Below, piece after piece: positions 24,561-35,869 of a stretch of DNA of 64,000 nucleotides. Each line of letters starts with the position of its first letter. Within the stretch, counting starts at the first letter, position 1. Under the pieces are notes generated by a model, which saw only the letters and a program-made list of their open reading frames with translations, was not told where the DNA came from and did not search any database. This DNA is from Hyperoplus lanceolatus (Eukaryota > Chordata > Actinopteri > Uranoscopiformes > Ammodytidae): positions 25,448,501 to 25,512,500 of the forward strand of contig CM049400.1 of the NCBI GenBank assembly GCA_026929865.2, given 5' to 3'. The translations under genes were made by a program, and so were the position numbers.

Positions 24561-25979
24561 CAGGGCCGGCGGTAACCAGGGGCCAGGGTGGGCCGTGCCC
24601 ACCCAAATGTGGGCTCTGCCCACCCAATAAAAAACTAAAAGAAAAAAAAATTTTTGAGGTGGAAGTCCAGACCCACTATCGGACGGACCTGTTCATTTGC
24701 TGTCCAATAAAATGTCAAATAAAATTCAGACAATTAATTAATACTAAAGAATATACCATTACCATGCATTGCTTCTAATTGTATTATTGGGGGGGCAGGA
24801 CAGCCTGCCTCCAAGTTACCCACCCGCTTATAGTGGTCACTGGTCAGCAGAGCCGGCTCGAGGCATAAGCGAAATGGGCGGTTGCTTAGGGTCCCGACTG
24901 CCAGGGGGGCCCCCCCAATTTTTTATTTATTTATTTATTTTTTAGTTTGTGCGTTTTATATCAACATCATATTATGTAAATGTGATTATCATACAATAAA
25001 AGGAATACAATGTTTTTGGTAGATAGTTAATATCTTAATAATTTAATCAGTTCATCTGGGAGGTAATCCGAGGTAAACTGATCACGTCACGTTCAAGTCC
25101 ATGGCATGCACAGTGTGTATTGAGTTTATTTAAAAATATTTGAAAATTGGGCTGCCCTCAGTTGCCCATGCACTGTGTATAGTCTATAGCCTATTTCAGC
25201 CATGTCTGTGGAAAAAAAGATAACTGGATAACAGAGTTCTTCTGCTTCGTTCCTCTCACTGCATTTAAATTAATTTATTATATTACAGAAAAATGTGTCC
25301 CGTAAAAGAAAAAGAGCACCAAGCCCATCCCAGAGAACCCTGCATAATATTTGATTTCAAATTTATATTTCTATGGAAAATCTATGTGTCTTTCTTCAAT
25401 AGCTTCTAATTCATCCGACCCAGTGTCTCCAAATTATTTGTTCACACAAAATTCCTCAGATTTATCCTCTTAATTTTCCTCTCAAAGTGCACCAGATTCA
25501 TGCATTTCACTTTAAAAAGGTAAAAAAAAAATCTCCTGGGGGGCATACCCCCGGTCCCCCCTAGCAGGGTCGTGACCTTGGCTGGCTACTAATTTCACCC
25601 AGCTGGACATCGGAGCCAATAGTAGAAAGACTACATATCTATATAGTGTGTATAGTATATAGCTCGGGACTACCACCATCCAATACTGCGATTAAAAAAG
25701 TATATACATTATGTTGTATATAATGTATATTATATGTTATTCATAAACATTTGGGAGAAAAAACATGCAAGAAACAAATCTCCCACACAGCAACACTCAA
25801 AGTTTATTTGCATATTGTGTTCTACACAATTCACAGTAAATGTGCCAAAAAGCAGACGCAGAGATCTTACAAGGGCAAAAAAATTATGCGCACGCTCGCA
25901 TCTTCGGTCTCTCTGCCCAGTGTGCCTACCTAAAATATCTACAGACCCACCCTAATCTAACTGTCGAGAACCGGGCCTG
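24561..25979. mobile_element. non-autonomous hAT-like element B (composite), TSD GTTTCTAG
   Basis: The element begins CAGGGCCGGCGGTAACC and ends GAGAACCGGGCCTG. The perfect 8-base duplication GTTTCTAG stands at 24,553-24,560 and 25,980-25,987. Its middle (24,848 to about 25,620) is a right-truncated copy of the CAGAGCCGG hAT family seen at 6498 and 27,857. The element has no transposase frame. Confidence 0.85.
24848..25620 (+). mobile_element. CAGAGCCGG hAT copy 2, right end missing
   Basis: It starts CAGAGCCGGCTCGAGGC and follows copy 1 (6498-7397) through the GGGGGCCCCCCC tract, the AATCAGTTCATCTGGGAGG module, CCCGTAAAAGAAAAAGAGC and the CCCCCTAGCAGGGTC stretch. It then loses similarity near 25,620 without reaching the right terminus. 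It lies wholly inside element B. Whether it inserted there or is part of element B's own make-up cannot be told, because the right junction is lost. Confidence 0.85.
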
Positions 25980-25987
25980 GTTTCTAG

Positions 25988-27848
25988 ACTGCAAAAAAGA
26001 ACGCTGCGGATAAAAATCTCATACTTTACACCCAACTCCCTGAAGATTTTGGCGGGAGCATTCTGACAGAGGCAGAGTCCTCTTTGTTGGCTATCCGAAA
26101 GCAGGCGCGGAGATTAGGCTCAATAAATAAGGAGCGATAAGTGGGTCTTGTCCTGTGTTTGGTGGCACAGAGCAGGAGACACAGAGGTGTGACACGCAGC
26201 TGCACATTGCTATTGATTCTCCGCTGGTCTCCAGGCACCCTTCCCTTTCATTCAGGCTGCCTGCCAAGTGCCTCTGAACAGGAGCCCCTGCTCTCCCAGT
26301 GCCTGCACGTCTGCTTAAGCACAATCAATGGGCCATCAGCAGGGGAGAGAACGCATGCCACTGTCTTACTTCCACAGGTGTGAGTCAGGGAAATTGAAAA
26401 GATATGTAGTGGAAAGGCATCATGATACCATACCAACATAAAGCATCATTGAGTACAAGAAGGAAATCAAGTGCTTTCAAATGCTTCAAATCAAGGTCCC
26501 AGCCTGTAGCAAGTCTTTAAAGAATGTCTATGCAATTGAAATGAAAATACTTTCCCAGTCATATATCTGACTAAACAGTTTGTCTGGTGTGTATCAATTT
26601 TACTGCATGATGAGATCTGAAACAAGCCATGGCAATACTTCCTTTCCCTCCATCAGATAAAGCTTTGAAGGTTACTGGAGGATAGCAGATAACAGATATT
26701 TTCCACACTTCAGTGTATGTGTTGGACAATGACAGGGTTGTATGAGATACGCCGTTTTAAAAGCACTTCTCGAGACAATGATGGATCATAAGAGTGAGCC
26801 AGCTTTGTCTTTTAGTGATGGGTATTCAGCCTCTCCACCGGTGGTCCACTATGCAGCATTCTGCACCATGCACTGCAAGGCTTCAGTTTGGGATGTGAAT
26901 CTGTCAGCCAGGCTCTCACGGTTCACAATGGAGTGACAGAAAACCTCATTTCTACTCAAGGACATTTCAGTTTTGTTCCTTGCACGGCAGAACATCTTCT
27001 TCAACTCCATCTTAAGCAACACAAAGGCGCATCCGCGTTGAACTAAGCAATGTCTTTGTTGTTCCCTAAAGATAAATAATGTACCCTCTCTTACACAACT
27101 CATCTTTCATCATTGCTTCGAATGTGAATGGAAAAGCATGGCCAATGCAGCATTACGTTTTGAGATGGCAGCTTCAATCACCGGATCGGGCATATCACTA
27201 ATTATGCACTCATCGGTCTTTTTCATGGGGGAGTGGTAGTTTCGACTGGTATTGAGTGAGTGCAGGGGGAAGCTTTGTATGCCATTAAGAAGACAGGAAA
27301 TCCACTAACTCAATGTCCCTCGTAGCACGACGGCAGATAGAGGACGGTTGGCGTAGTGACAATAAATAATAATAATAATAATTACAATAACAATAATACT
27401 GACATGTGTTGCCTGCAACGCTGAAGGTTGACCAGGTGCAGAGTGGCTGCAATGCAGATATGAGGGGAAGACAAAAAAACAAGAATGATCAATATGAGAC
27501 ACATGAAAAGTCTAGCACACATTTGAGTTTGTATTAAGCATGTGCATTCATGTATCAGCTTAACCAAAAATTAGTATGGAAAAGTGTGCATCCAAATGTA
27601 ATATTGACAGAATTATGTCACATATCATCTAAACAGATACAGCTGTACAGACACACAACTGCAGATGTCACCTCATACAAAAATACACACAGCCAGTGGT
27701 AATTTGTTTTGCCGTGTTTGATCTGTGATGTTATACGGCTTTGAAATTAAAAGACAACATTATTTCAACAGGACCTCATTTCTGTGTCATCAGTGAAGAG
27801 GAGGGCACGAGGACTAACATTGACTGAGTGGCCGTCCAACCTCGTACG
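25988..27848. other. intronic sequence with an (AAT)n tract
   Basis: An AAT-type simple repeat lies at about 27,361-27,395. No coding exon or transposon end is recognised. Confidence 0.4.
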
Positions 27849-27856
27849 TGCAGCAG

Positions 27857-28557
27857 CAGAGCCGGCCCAAGCCTTCAGGGGGCCCTAAGCGAAAAATGAT
27901 TCGGGGGCCCCTCACCAATGTTAGCGCTGCTGAAACTATAGATCTGTGTTAAATATCATCCACACACCCAGTGTTTTCCGCTAGTGCCTTCACTGTGCAG
28001 CTGTGCGAAAATATTAGACAGCCGAGATTCAGACCCTCCTAGGGGGGTTCGGGGGTATGCCCCCCCGTGAGATTTTTTTAACCTTTTTAAAGTGAAATGC
28101 ATGAATCTGGTGCACTTTGAGAGGAAAATTTAGAGGCTAAATCTGAGAAATTTTGTGTGAACAAATAATTTGGAGACACTGGGTCAAATGAATTAGAAGC
28201 TATTGAAGAAGGACACATGGATTTTCCATAAAAATATTAATATAAAATAAAATATTATGGAGGGTCCTCTGGGTTGGGCTTGGAGCTCTTTTTCTTTTAC
28301 GGGACATATTTCTCTGTAATATAATGAATGCATTTAAATGCAGTGTGAGGAACGAAGCAGAAGAACTCTGTTGTCCAGCTACTGTATCTTTTTTTCCACA
28401 GACAAGGCTGAAATAGGCTGATATATGATGATAATATCAAACACACAAACTAAAAAAAAAAAAAAATTTTTTTTTTTTTTTTTTTTTTAGGGGGCCCCCC
28501 AGGCAATCGGGGGCCCTAAGCGGCCGCTTAGTTCGCTTATGCCTCGGGCCGGCTCTG
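27857..28557 (-). mobile_element. CAGAGCCGG hAT copy 3, TSD TGCAGCAG
   Basis: Both ends read CAGAGCCGGCCC inward. The perfect 8-base duplication TGCAGCAG lies at 27,849-27,856 and 28,558-28,565. Orientation is opposite to copies 1 and 2. At 701 bases it lacks the roughly 200-base AATCAGTTCATCTGGGAGG module that copies 1 and 2 carry: the sequence passes straight from the CCTATTTCAGCC-side motif (near 28,410) to the A/T run at about 28,453-28,488. It has no coding capacity. Confidence 0.93.
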
Positions 28558-28687
28558 TGCAGCAGTGAGTGAAGGAGCAAAACAGAATGTATGTATGTAA
28601 CCTATACACACAAATTAGGAAAATAAAAATGTCAGATTATTATTTCCCCCTGTATAACTTGTAATCGCGCTTCACGCAGCCAAACCC

Positions 28688-29061
28688 TAGCCTGGTGCTA
28701 CCAGACCATCGTACTTCATTTCATTTGTACAGAAGGTCTGGCAGTGCTTTAATTGGCAAACGTTCACTCATGGAGGCGGGTGTCTGTTAAAGTTTAAAAC
28801 TATTGGATCTGCCCAGTGCCACTCTGGATTAGCCAACCAATCGCATAACGTTTGGTCGTCACGTGTGTCATGAGCCGGCTTCTGGCAACTGAAACTGGAG
28901 CGCGACTTCAACGTCATCGTTCTCAGCCACTCGCTCTGTTCGCTGATTGGACCGGCTGTCGAATCTCCAGCAAAACTGGGAAATGGGTTGTACACCCAGA
29001 CTGACTACTGAAGGGAAAATAAAATTTGGCCGGAAGTAGGCGGGCGGGCGGAGCCAGGCTA
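28688..29061. mobile_element. 374-bp miniature element with 9-bp TSD GCCAAACCC
   Basis: The ends TAGCCTGGTGC and GAGCCAGGCTA form short inverted repeats (TAGCCTGG/CCAGGCTA). The direct repeat GCCAAACCC flanks them at 28,679-28,687 and 29,062-29,070. A 9-base duplication is typical of MULE/MuDR-type elements, while 8 bases would suggest hAT. The extra base could be chance, so the class is left open. It has no transposase. Confidence 0.8.
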
Positions 29062-29070
29062 GCCAAACCC

Positions 29071-29533
29071 TGCATTCCCTCAATAATTTTTTTTTCCTTT
29101 CTTCAAAAAAAATCAAATAGCAGCTCACTGACACAACTTTTCAGCACCTTAGAAAGCTCACCGCCCCAGAATGCTGAGCAGTATATAGTGGTATGTATTT
29201 TCAAATAAGAACAATAATAACCCAGGCCGAACGCTGAGCGGTTGAGTGGGTCAATACAAATTAATTTGATGTAATCGTCTTAATTGTATTTAATTATTAT
29301 ATGCAACATCAGCATTCAGCCCTAGTACAGCAGACGTTGTTCGTGAGCATGCAATTAGCATTCTAATATGTGCTGCACCTTGTTATAGGAAAAGAGAAAA
29401 GCTGAGAGAGAATGAATGAGAGAAAGGGGGAGGCGGAGTAGCCTTGTGTGTGTGTGTGTGTGTGTTTGTGTGTGTGTTTGTTGTGGATAGGTGAATGGGT
29501 GTGTGTGTGTTCGGTGTGGATAGGTAAATGTGT

Positions 29534-29573
<40 letters not shown>

Positions 29574-30187
29574 ACTATACATTTTTAAAACCAAATAGCC
29601 TGATGTATGCAGGATCTCTTTGGCCCAAGAGATCTCCTTTCTCGTGAAATGATATTAGAAAAAAAACTCCACCCTCCCTCCACTATCTGTTGATTGTGTT
29701 TCATAACGGTGACCTTTCCAAAAGAGCACATCAAATAAAGACCCTTGAAAACATGCAAGGACGAGGCCTAACCCTCGGATAAGAGGTTGCTGTTTGTGAG
29801 ATGCAGGCTCATTGATAGGAGGTGAATGGCGCACAGACGCCTCTACAAAAAGAGATTGTTCCTGCTCTCATATTAACTGAGCAGCGCTCGAGGCCGTTAA
29901 TATGCCAGCATGCCCAATGAATGCACACCTGTGGCCGCACCAAATTTTGTTCAAACAAGGGCCAAGTGCAAAACAGACTCTGTGAGACTCGCTACGCCAA
30001 TTTAACTACTCCTCAATAATTATAACATTTTTAAAAGTTGATGAATGCATGGTATAATGAGAATTAAGCAATAGTTTCGCTTAAACGTGGATGTTTCAAA
30101 AAGGCAATGAGCCAATTAAGGCGATGATTTATGGTGACATGAATACGCTTTAAGAGTATAATAGATGCACAGTATGCAGCCACCTAC
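29071..30187. other. kcnd2 intron 1, 5' part, with TG microsatellite
   Basis: Minus-strand intron immediately after the kcnd2 exon. It holds an imperfect TG/TGTT tract at about 29,443-29,571 and nothing else recognised. Confidence 0.6.
29443..29571. repeat. imperfect (TG)n microsatellite
   Basis: TG repeats interrupted by TTTG, GGATAGGTGAATGG and GTTCGGTGTGG segments. On the opposite strand it gives Thr-His reading frames, which are artefacts. Confidence 0.95.
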
Positions 30188-30189
30188 CC
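30182..30189 (-). other. kcnd2: kcnd2 exon 1 splice donor
   Basis: On the minus strand the sequence reads GG|GTAGGT, a strong donor. It leaves a phase-2 junction inside a glycine codon of the TMTTLGYG signature, and reading through it would hit TAG at once. Confidence 0.9.
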
Positions 30190-31299
30190 CAGTGTTGTCA
30201 TGGTGACAATGGTGTACCAAAAAGCAGCGGGGATACTTGTGAACTTGCTGGCTGTGGAGCCTTTTTCTGCATAAAACATGACCGTTGCAAAGATAATGAT
30301 GGCCATGGTGAGGGAGAATAGTAGGAAGCCCAACTCGGAGGCGCAGCTCTTCAAGGTGTAGCCCAGGATGCGCAGTCCCGCGGAGTGCCTGGAGAACTTG
30401 AAAATTCGAAAGACCCGGAAGACTCTGAGTGTGACGAAAGCCCCGCTCACCTGGTCATTGTCGGTCATGACCAGGCCGATGTAGTAAGGCATGATGGCGA
30501 CCACGTCAATCACGCTCATCACACTTTTCATGAACTTGATACGGCTGGGTGCTGCGAAAAACCGGAGGAGATACTCGAAGGTGAATATCATTACGCACGC
30601 AGTGTCCAAACAAAAGAAAGCCAGCGCGTAACGGTCTCCACAGGACATTTCCTTTGACCTGTTGGGCAAAACCCCACAGGGCACCGTCTCCACCACGTTG
30701 GCCATCACTGACACGGCAATGAAGAATCCTGTGACATAGTAAAAGACCAGAGCCAAGGTGCTGGTGTGAGGGTTTTCAAAAGCCCGCCACAGGAACTCCC
30801 GGTGCGACAGGTTCACCGGCGTGACGTCATTGCTCATGTCCATCTCCTCGTCGTCCTGAAGTCTCTCTGCGTTCTCGCGCCTCCGGTCCTTGTACTCCTC
30901 ATAGCAGCAGTCTCCGATGATTTCGGGGATTATACCAAAGAAAGCGAGCTCCTCGTCGTACGCGGCTATGCACTCTTGGCGCGGATAGTGTAATTTCCCC
31001 GTGCGGTAAAAATTGAGGACGTGCCTGAAGATGTCAGGGTCACGGTCAAAAAAGTACTCGTTTGTTTCCTCGTGGAAAAAGAAGTCTCTCTCCGTGCTTC
31101 CCAGCAGCGTGTCCGGGTACCGCTCCAAAGTGGTCCGCCACGTCTGAAACTTGGTGCCGCTCACGTTGAGGATGATGAGTCCGTCCACGGCTTTCTTCTT
31201 GTCCGTGGGAGGGATGGGCATCGGGGTGCTCGCCACGGGCATCCATCCTATGGCCGCCGCTCGGGCGAAGGGGAGCCATGCCGCTACACCTGCTGCCAT
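30188..31299 (-). CDS. kcnd2: A-type potassium channel Kv4.2-like (kcnd2), first coding exon
   Basis: Encodes residues 1-370 plus two bases of codon 371 of a Shal-family voltage-gated K+ channel alpha subunit, the pore-forming unit of subthreshold A-type currents in neurons and heart. The N-terminus [19 protein letters not shown] is the family's inactivation and KChIP-binding segment. The T1 tetramerisation domain spans about 41-138 with the zinc ligands H104, C110, C131 and C132. Membrane segments: S1 about 181-202, S2 about 226-247, S3 about 259-277, S4 with R292, R295, R298, K301 and R304, S5 about 321-342, then the pore helix ending TMTTLG. The exon closes at donor GG|GTAGGT, so GYG of the filter lies in exon 2, outside the window, as in vertebrate KCND genes. 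Phrases such as [17 protein letters not shown] and [12 protein letters not shown] fit kcnd2 better than kcnd3 or kcnd1. Unusual: Ala307 where the family has Gln in the S4-S5 linker ([10 protein letters not shown]). Confidence 0.96.
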
Positions 31300-31371
31300 G
31301 CTGACCCTATAGTGTTTTAATACAACCCTGCTCTGGTTATCACAGTGCTACGGCTCAGAGATGAATTGCAT
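31300..31371 (-). other. kcnd2: kcnd2 5' UTR, proximal part
   Basis: Seventy-two bases between the initiator ATG and a candidate splice acceptor TTCTTCCTGCAG|ATGCAATT (AG at 31,373-31,372). The initiator context is GTCAGCATGG. An out-of-frame ATG follows the acceptor directly and opens a short upstream frame that meets a stop (ATGCAATTCATCTCTGAGCCGTAG). Confidence 0.5.
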
Positions 31372-31663
31372 CTGCAGGAAGAACAGCAGATAGAGAGACA
31401 GTGGTGGTTAGTGCTCTGAGGCACCTACAGGCTAAACAGAATGTGATCAGAAAACACACACAAAGCCATTTAGTTATACTGATATTGCGCATAGCACTGT
31501 TGAGTATCACTCTCAAGCCTTTTTTCCCCTCGTTGTAACTGTTCAGTTATGGAAGCCTATACTTTGCGGCAGAATATGAATTGGATTTCGGAAAAAAAAC
31601 GTCACCCATCAATAAACATTTTTTTTTTTCAATGAAAATCTTAGTAACGAAAAAAACACCTAC
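31372..31663 (-). other. kcnd2: candidate short intron in the kcnd2 5' UTR
   Basis: The minus strand shows donor CTCTAAG|GTAGGTG at 31,664/31,663 and acceptor TTCTTCCTGCAG at 31,372, giving a 292-base intron typical of compact fish genes. Both sites match consensus well. If not used, the 5' UTR is simply continuous here. Confidence 0.45.
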
Positions 31664-32110
31664 CTTAGAGAAGGCTGCTCTTTAAACTGCATCCACAGTG
31701 AGTAAAAAAAGAAAAAATATATACCTATCCTCGCAGTAGAATACTTGCGATTCCGCCACCCATCTATCTGTCACTGACTGCTGCCAGACGATAGCGGGGG
31801 AAAACAGTAGAATATCGTCGTATCAACAAGTTAAACAGTTCAGGCGGCAGTTTCTCAGCAGAGAGCAGTCATTCCTCCGGGCGCGATCTTTTTTCCTTCT
31901 CTTTTTTCTTTCTTCTTATCATCCGCAAGGCAGCGGTGCTCAGTCTCATGCGTTTTTCCTCCCGTTGCAGCTACTCCTCAATAAACTCCTGTTCGACTCG
32001 TCGACTGCAAGACCACCCTCCCCCTCCTAACCACCGAGCCCCGACTGTGGAGAGAGAGGATAGAAAATCCTATGCAGAGAGAGGAGTGGTCCTATATCTG
32101 CACCCACAAA
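31664..32110 (-). promoter_or_regulatory. kcnd2: probable kcnd2 leader exon and promoter region
   Basis: Position just upstream of the candidate donor and locally higher CpG content (CGCGCCCGGAGG, GATACGACG, CAGTCGACGAGTCG on the minus strand) suggest leader and core promoter. No TATA box stands out and the start site cannot be placed. The call rests on location. Confidence 0.35.
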
Positions 32111-35100
32111 TTCCTCTGCTGCTTCACTGTGTGTGGGGACTAATCAATGCGTAATGGTAGTAGGCGGCATCTCCAAAGGCTCAAGTTCATGTTTGTGTGT
32201 TACCGCACCGAGAAAACCCCACCATTCGCCTTACCCCCATATTATAATACACCACTATACCCCTATACAGTTAATATCATCAAATACCTTAAAAACGGTG
32301 GATTTTTTTCTGTGGCCGTCGTATTGAATTTAAGTCTTTCTCAAACCACACCAATGCACAAAGTCCTTTGAAGTTTTCGAGTATGTTTTTTCCTGTCGGA
32401 AAAATCCCCCAAAACAAAGAATGCATGATGCTGTTACCACTCTGTTGTAGGAGTTTATCGATATCGTTGTTTGTTTAACGTGTTAAAACTCTTACAGAAT
32501 ACATGAGGCGCATTGTTTCTTGGTGATATGTATTGATTGCAATATTTACCTTTTATTGTTTTTCATCCTTAAGAGAAATACATAGACGGATTTCAGATCT
32601 GCAACAAATTGTGATCAATATTGTTTCTGGGAATGCATTGTGCTGTGATGCTGTTCAACGGAGCTACACAGCTTAAAAGGTCAACCTCATCGGGCTACAC
32701 TGTTCTACTGACATTTTCAAAAATAACCATAATAAATGAAAGGCCTTTTGTGCTCCAAAACACAACACTGTCTGGCATATCCGAGGGGATTCGAGACAGC
32801 TGCGTCTACTGTGCAACATGGGTTGCGGCGTGGACCATATATGGCTTCTGATCCACGCATTAAGACATAAAGAGCACGTTACTAGTCAGCCTCGAACAGT
32901 TTTTCACGTTTCAACCATTTTCTTCATTTTCAGCACCATGGACAGCGCCATAGCTTTCAACGCCCTCCAGACGTCAATTTATCATGCCTCTGTGTGCTTG
33001 CAGGTCCTTGGTTCCCGGCACGTTTTACCCTGTAGTCACTTCAGTGTAGATCTTCTCGAGCTTCAGCTAAGCACAGAGGAGTTCAGTCATGCTTTAGCAT
33101 ACACAGCTGCACACAAAATGAACGTTTTTTATGAGCATTGACCCAAACTCCTGGCCACAAGCAAAATGTGGTGTAGATTCACTCTCTTGAGAATTTTAAC
33201 TGAAGATATTCTTGCCACTTTTATATAAAATTACATAGAAATATAATGTTATGTTTTTTGCAACAAGTGAGAAGGAAGTTGCCTTTGCCCAAGTCTCTTT
33301 TTCAAGGACAGTTTGACAGTATAAGTGGCTGGTAATGAACACATTAGATGTCGCACCAGTCAGACCTGTGGTCTTTTGCTCTCCAAATATTCAGCCAGTG
33401 CACTACATTCACACCCAGCCTCTGGCACAATGCAGATTTTTTGTAGGATGAATGCACAGGACTGTCAGAGGTCCCATTAGTGTATGCTGAGCATGTCAGA
33501 GCACACTCAGTGTTCAGTTTGAGCAGTCAGGCCCAGGGGCTATGTATTCATCAGGGGATTTTAAATATTCCAGTGGTTGCCAAATGGCACCAAACACAGG
33601 CGTCCCAGCTGAGCTGGATGCCAGACTAGCTGCAAGCTTGTCAGAGCACAGATAGCCACAGGTTTTTAATTTAAAAGTACTTAAAGGGCTTATTAAGCAT
33701 TCATATATCCTGTAATTTAAGCAAAGCAATTTGTCAGAAATTTCTGATATTTTTCAAAAAATGTAATGATATTTGCCACATCGAATGAGCATGGCTGGGT
33801 GGCAGATGGAAAATACATGGCAGATATTTAATTCATCATATATTTGTTTGTCTTTGTTTTTTTAAATGATTTACATCATTATACGTATATATCAACAAGT
33901 GAAACCACAGTTATATCCTTTGTTCTGTTCAAACTACCATCACAATATATCGACAGGACCACTCAGTTTGTATGGGTGTGCTTTGATGCATTGTGAATGG
34001 TCAGAACGACATCATCCAAGGTGTTGACATACTTCATGAACACACTCCTTTCCAAGAAGTTCCAAGGTCCTTTCAGAGGATTGGTGTTGACACAGAGCTG
34101 TGCAGATGATTTAATTACAACGTCTGTTTGTTTATGGATTTACTCTTTGGATCAAGTAATTAGCGTGTGTCCTCAACAAGGTTGATCAACACATCCTGCA
34201 TTTTTGTGGTGTTTTGTGCAGACATCAGTTCAAGGAGGAAAAATTACAGATCTGGACGTACAATAAATTGTTATAAAAAACATTGTTACTCAGGTGCTTC
34301 CAGTAATGATAATACATAATCAGGTTCATGCCCTGTCCGGCCAGAATTTGCCCGCTGACATTTTGAACCTGTGCCATTGAAATGACGCCGAAGCTCTGCG
34401 GATTAGGTTGTGTAACTCAGTGTGCTCAGCATCATATTGCCAAGGCCTGCAAACAAACGCACATACAGGCTGTCCTTTATAGACATTCATTTATCTCACA
34501 CATCACACGGTCGTATTTTTTACATTCGGTCCCTTGACAGTAACAGTCAGTTCACTGTAGTACACTGGTGCAGCCCACACTGCGGCCTGTTTTCTGCATG
34601 CTATATTTAGTCAGGTCGAGCGCAGTGATTGAGATGATTAAACAGATGAGTCCCCTTCACAGGAGACATGCCAGGGATTGTCAAGGAAGAAGTGAAGGGG
34701 CACCTGCCATTTGGTCCGGGTCTTCAATAGAGAAACTGAAAATATTTGAATCTATTGAAGCGATTCCATAAGTTTAAGCCAGAAATAACAAGTGAGCCGA
34801 ATGAATCATGTACAGTACAAATATTTGCTTCAATGCCTGTAATGCCTGTAAAGGCAATCATATAGGCCAGTGCTCTGCAGTGGGTTGGTAGTGGGACTGA
34901 GGTGTCGTTTAACCTCATAATAAACTTTATTTTTATGGAGCATTTCAACAAGATGCAAAGTTCATGACAAGTGATAAAAGGGTAATAAATAAAAAACCAA
35001 TAGGATGAGCTGTAAAAGAAAAAGTCCCAGAAAGGAAGAAAAGGGTTAGAGAGGAATAAAACAGGCAAATGACATGTAGTGCCCTATTTCAGGCCTGGCA

Positions 35101-35340
35101 AAACCCCAGAATGTTTTACGGCATGCTGCTAATGAAGTCGTGAATCGTCCTCATGACCTCTGGGCACAATGATATGCTGATATCCTCAGGTGAAAAGCCC
35201 ACAACCACACAGCACATCTACAGCCACGTCATCTCCCTCAGCCGCCTCTGCCTTTCCTCAGCTCTAATGAGTTATTGACCCCCTGCGGATGTGTAAAATA
35301 GAGTAGATCTTTTCTTTATTGCACATGGCAGCTGGTGTGT
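32111..35340. other. intergenic DNA between flnc and kcnd2, nothing recognised
   Basis: No exon, RNA gene or bounded transposon could be supported. The 107- and 114-codon frames at 32,818-33,141 and 34,724-35,068 have no domain. Distal kcnd2 promoter elements could lie at the low end. Confidence 0.4.
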
Positions 35341-35343
35341 TTA

Positions 35344-35347
<4 letters not shown>

Positions 35348-35428
<81 letters not shown>

Positions 35429-35458
35429 CTGTCTGTCTGTGTGTGTGTGTGTGTGTGT
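35348..35458. repeat. (TG)n microsatellite
   Basis: Nearly uninterrupted TG for about 80 bases, then ATGTCTGTCTGTC and a further TG run. Confidence 0.97.
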
Positions 35459-35869
35459 GAACTATTAACTGCAGGGAAGGGAGTCACCGGGAGTGAGAGG
35501 CTGATGTTTGTGCTTCAGGACTCTATGGCTAGTTTTATCCCTGTCAAGATTGCTGGGATAATCTGTGATTTAACAACTGTTGGTTGCCAGAATGCTACAA
35601 TTGGGCCATATGGGAACGTGTGGTTCACAACACTGGTAATGGGACTGGTATTTATTTAAATATTTTTGGCATTAAATGCCTACCAAGTTTTGTCACTTTA
35701 CTCTACTGTAAGTAAGTAAGCTTTTATTTATGGAGCGCCCTTCACAGACCAGGGTCACAAGGCGCTTCACATATCTCAACACATTTTATACACACACTCA
35801 AACACCGATGGCAGTAGCTGCAATGCAAGGCGCTTTCTATGTTGTCAATAGAGATGACACAATATGTAT

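Noticed and set aside
1..30187. Search for kcnd2 exon 2 (GYGDMVPKT and following)
   Set aside because: No matching peptide in any frame. KCND2 first introns are very long in vertebrates, so exon 2 is taken to lie outside the window.
30385..30657. Plus-strand frames opposite the kcnd2 exon (also 30,766-30,993 and 31,021-31,320)
   Set aside because: Antisense shadows of a strongly conserved coding exon.
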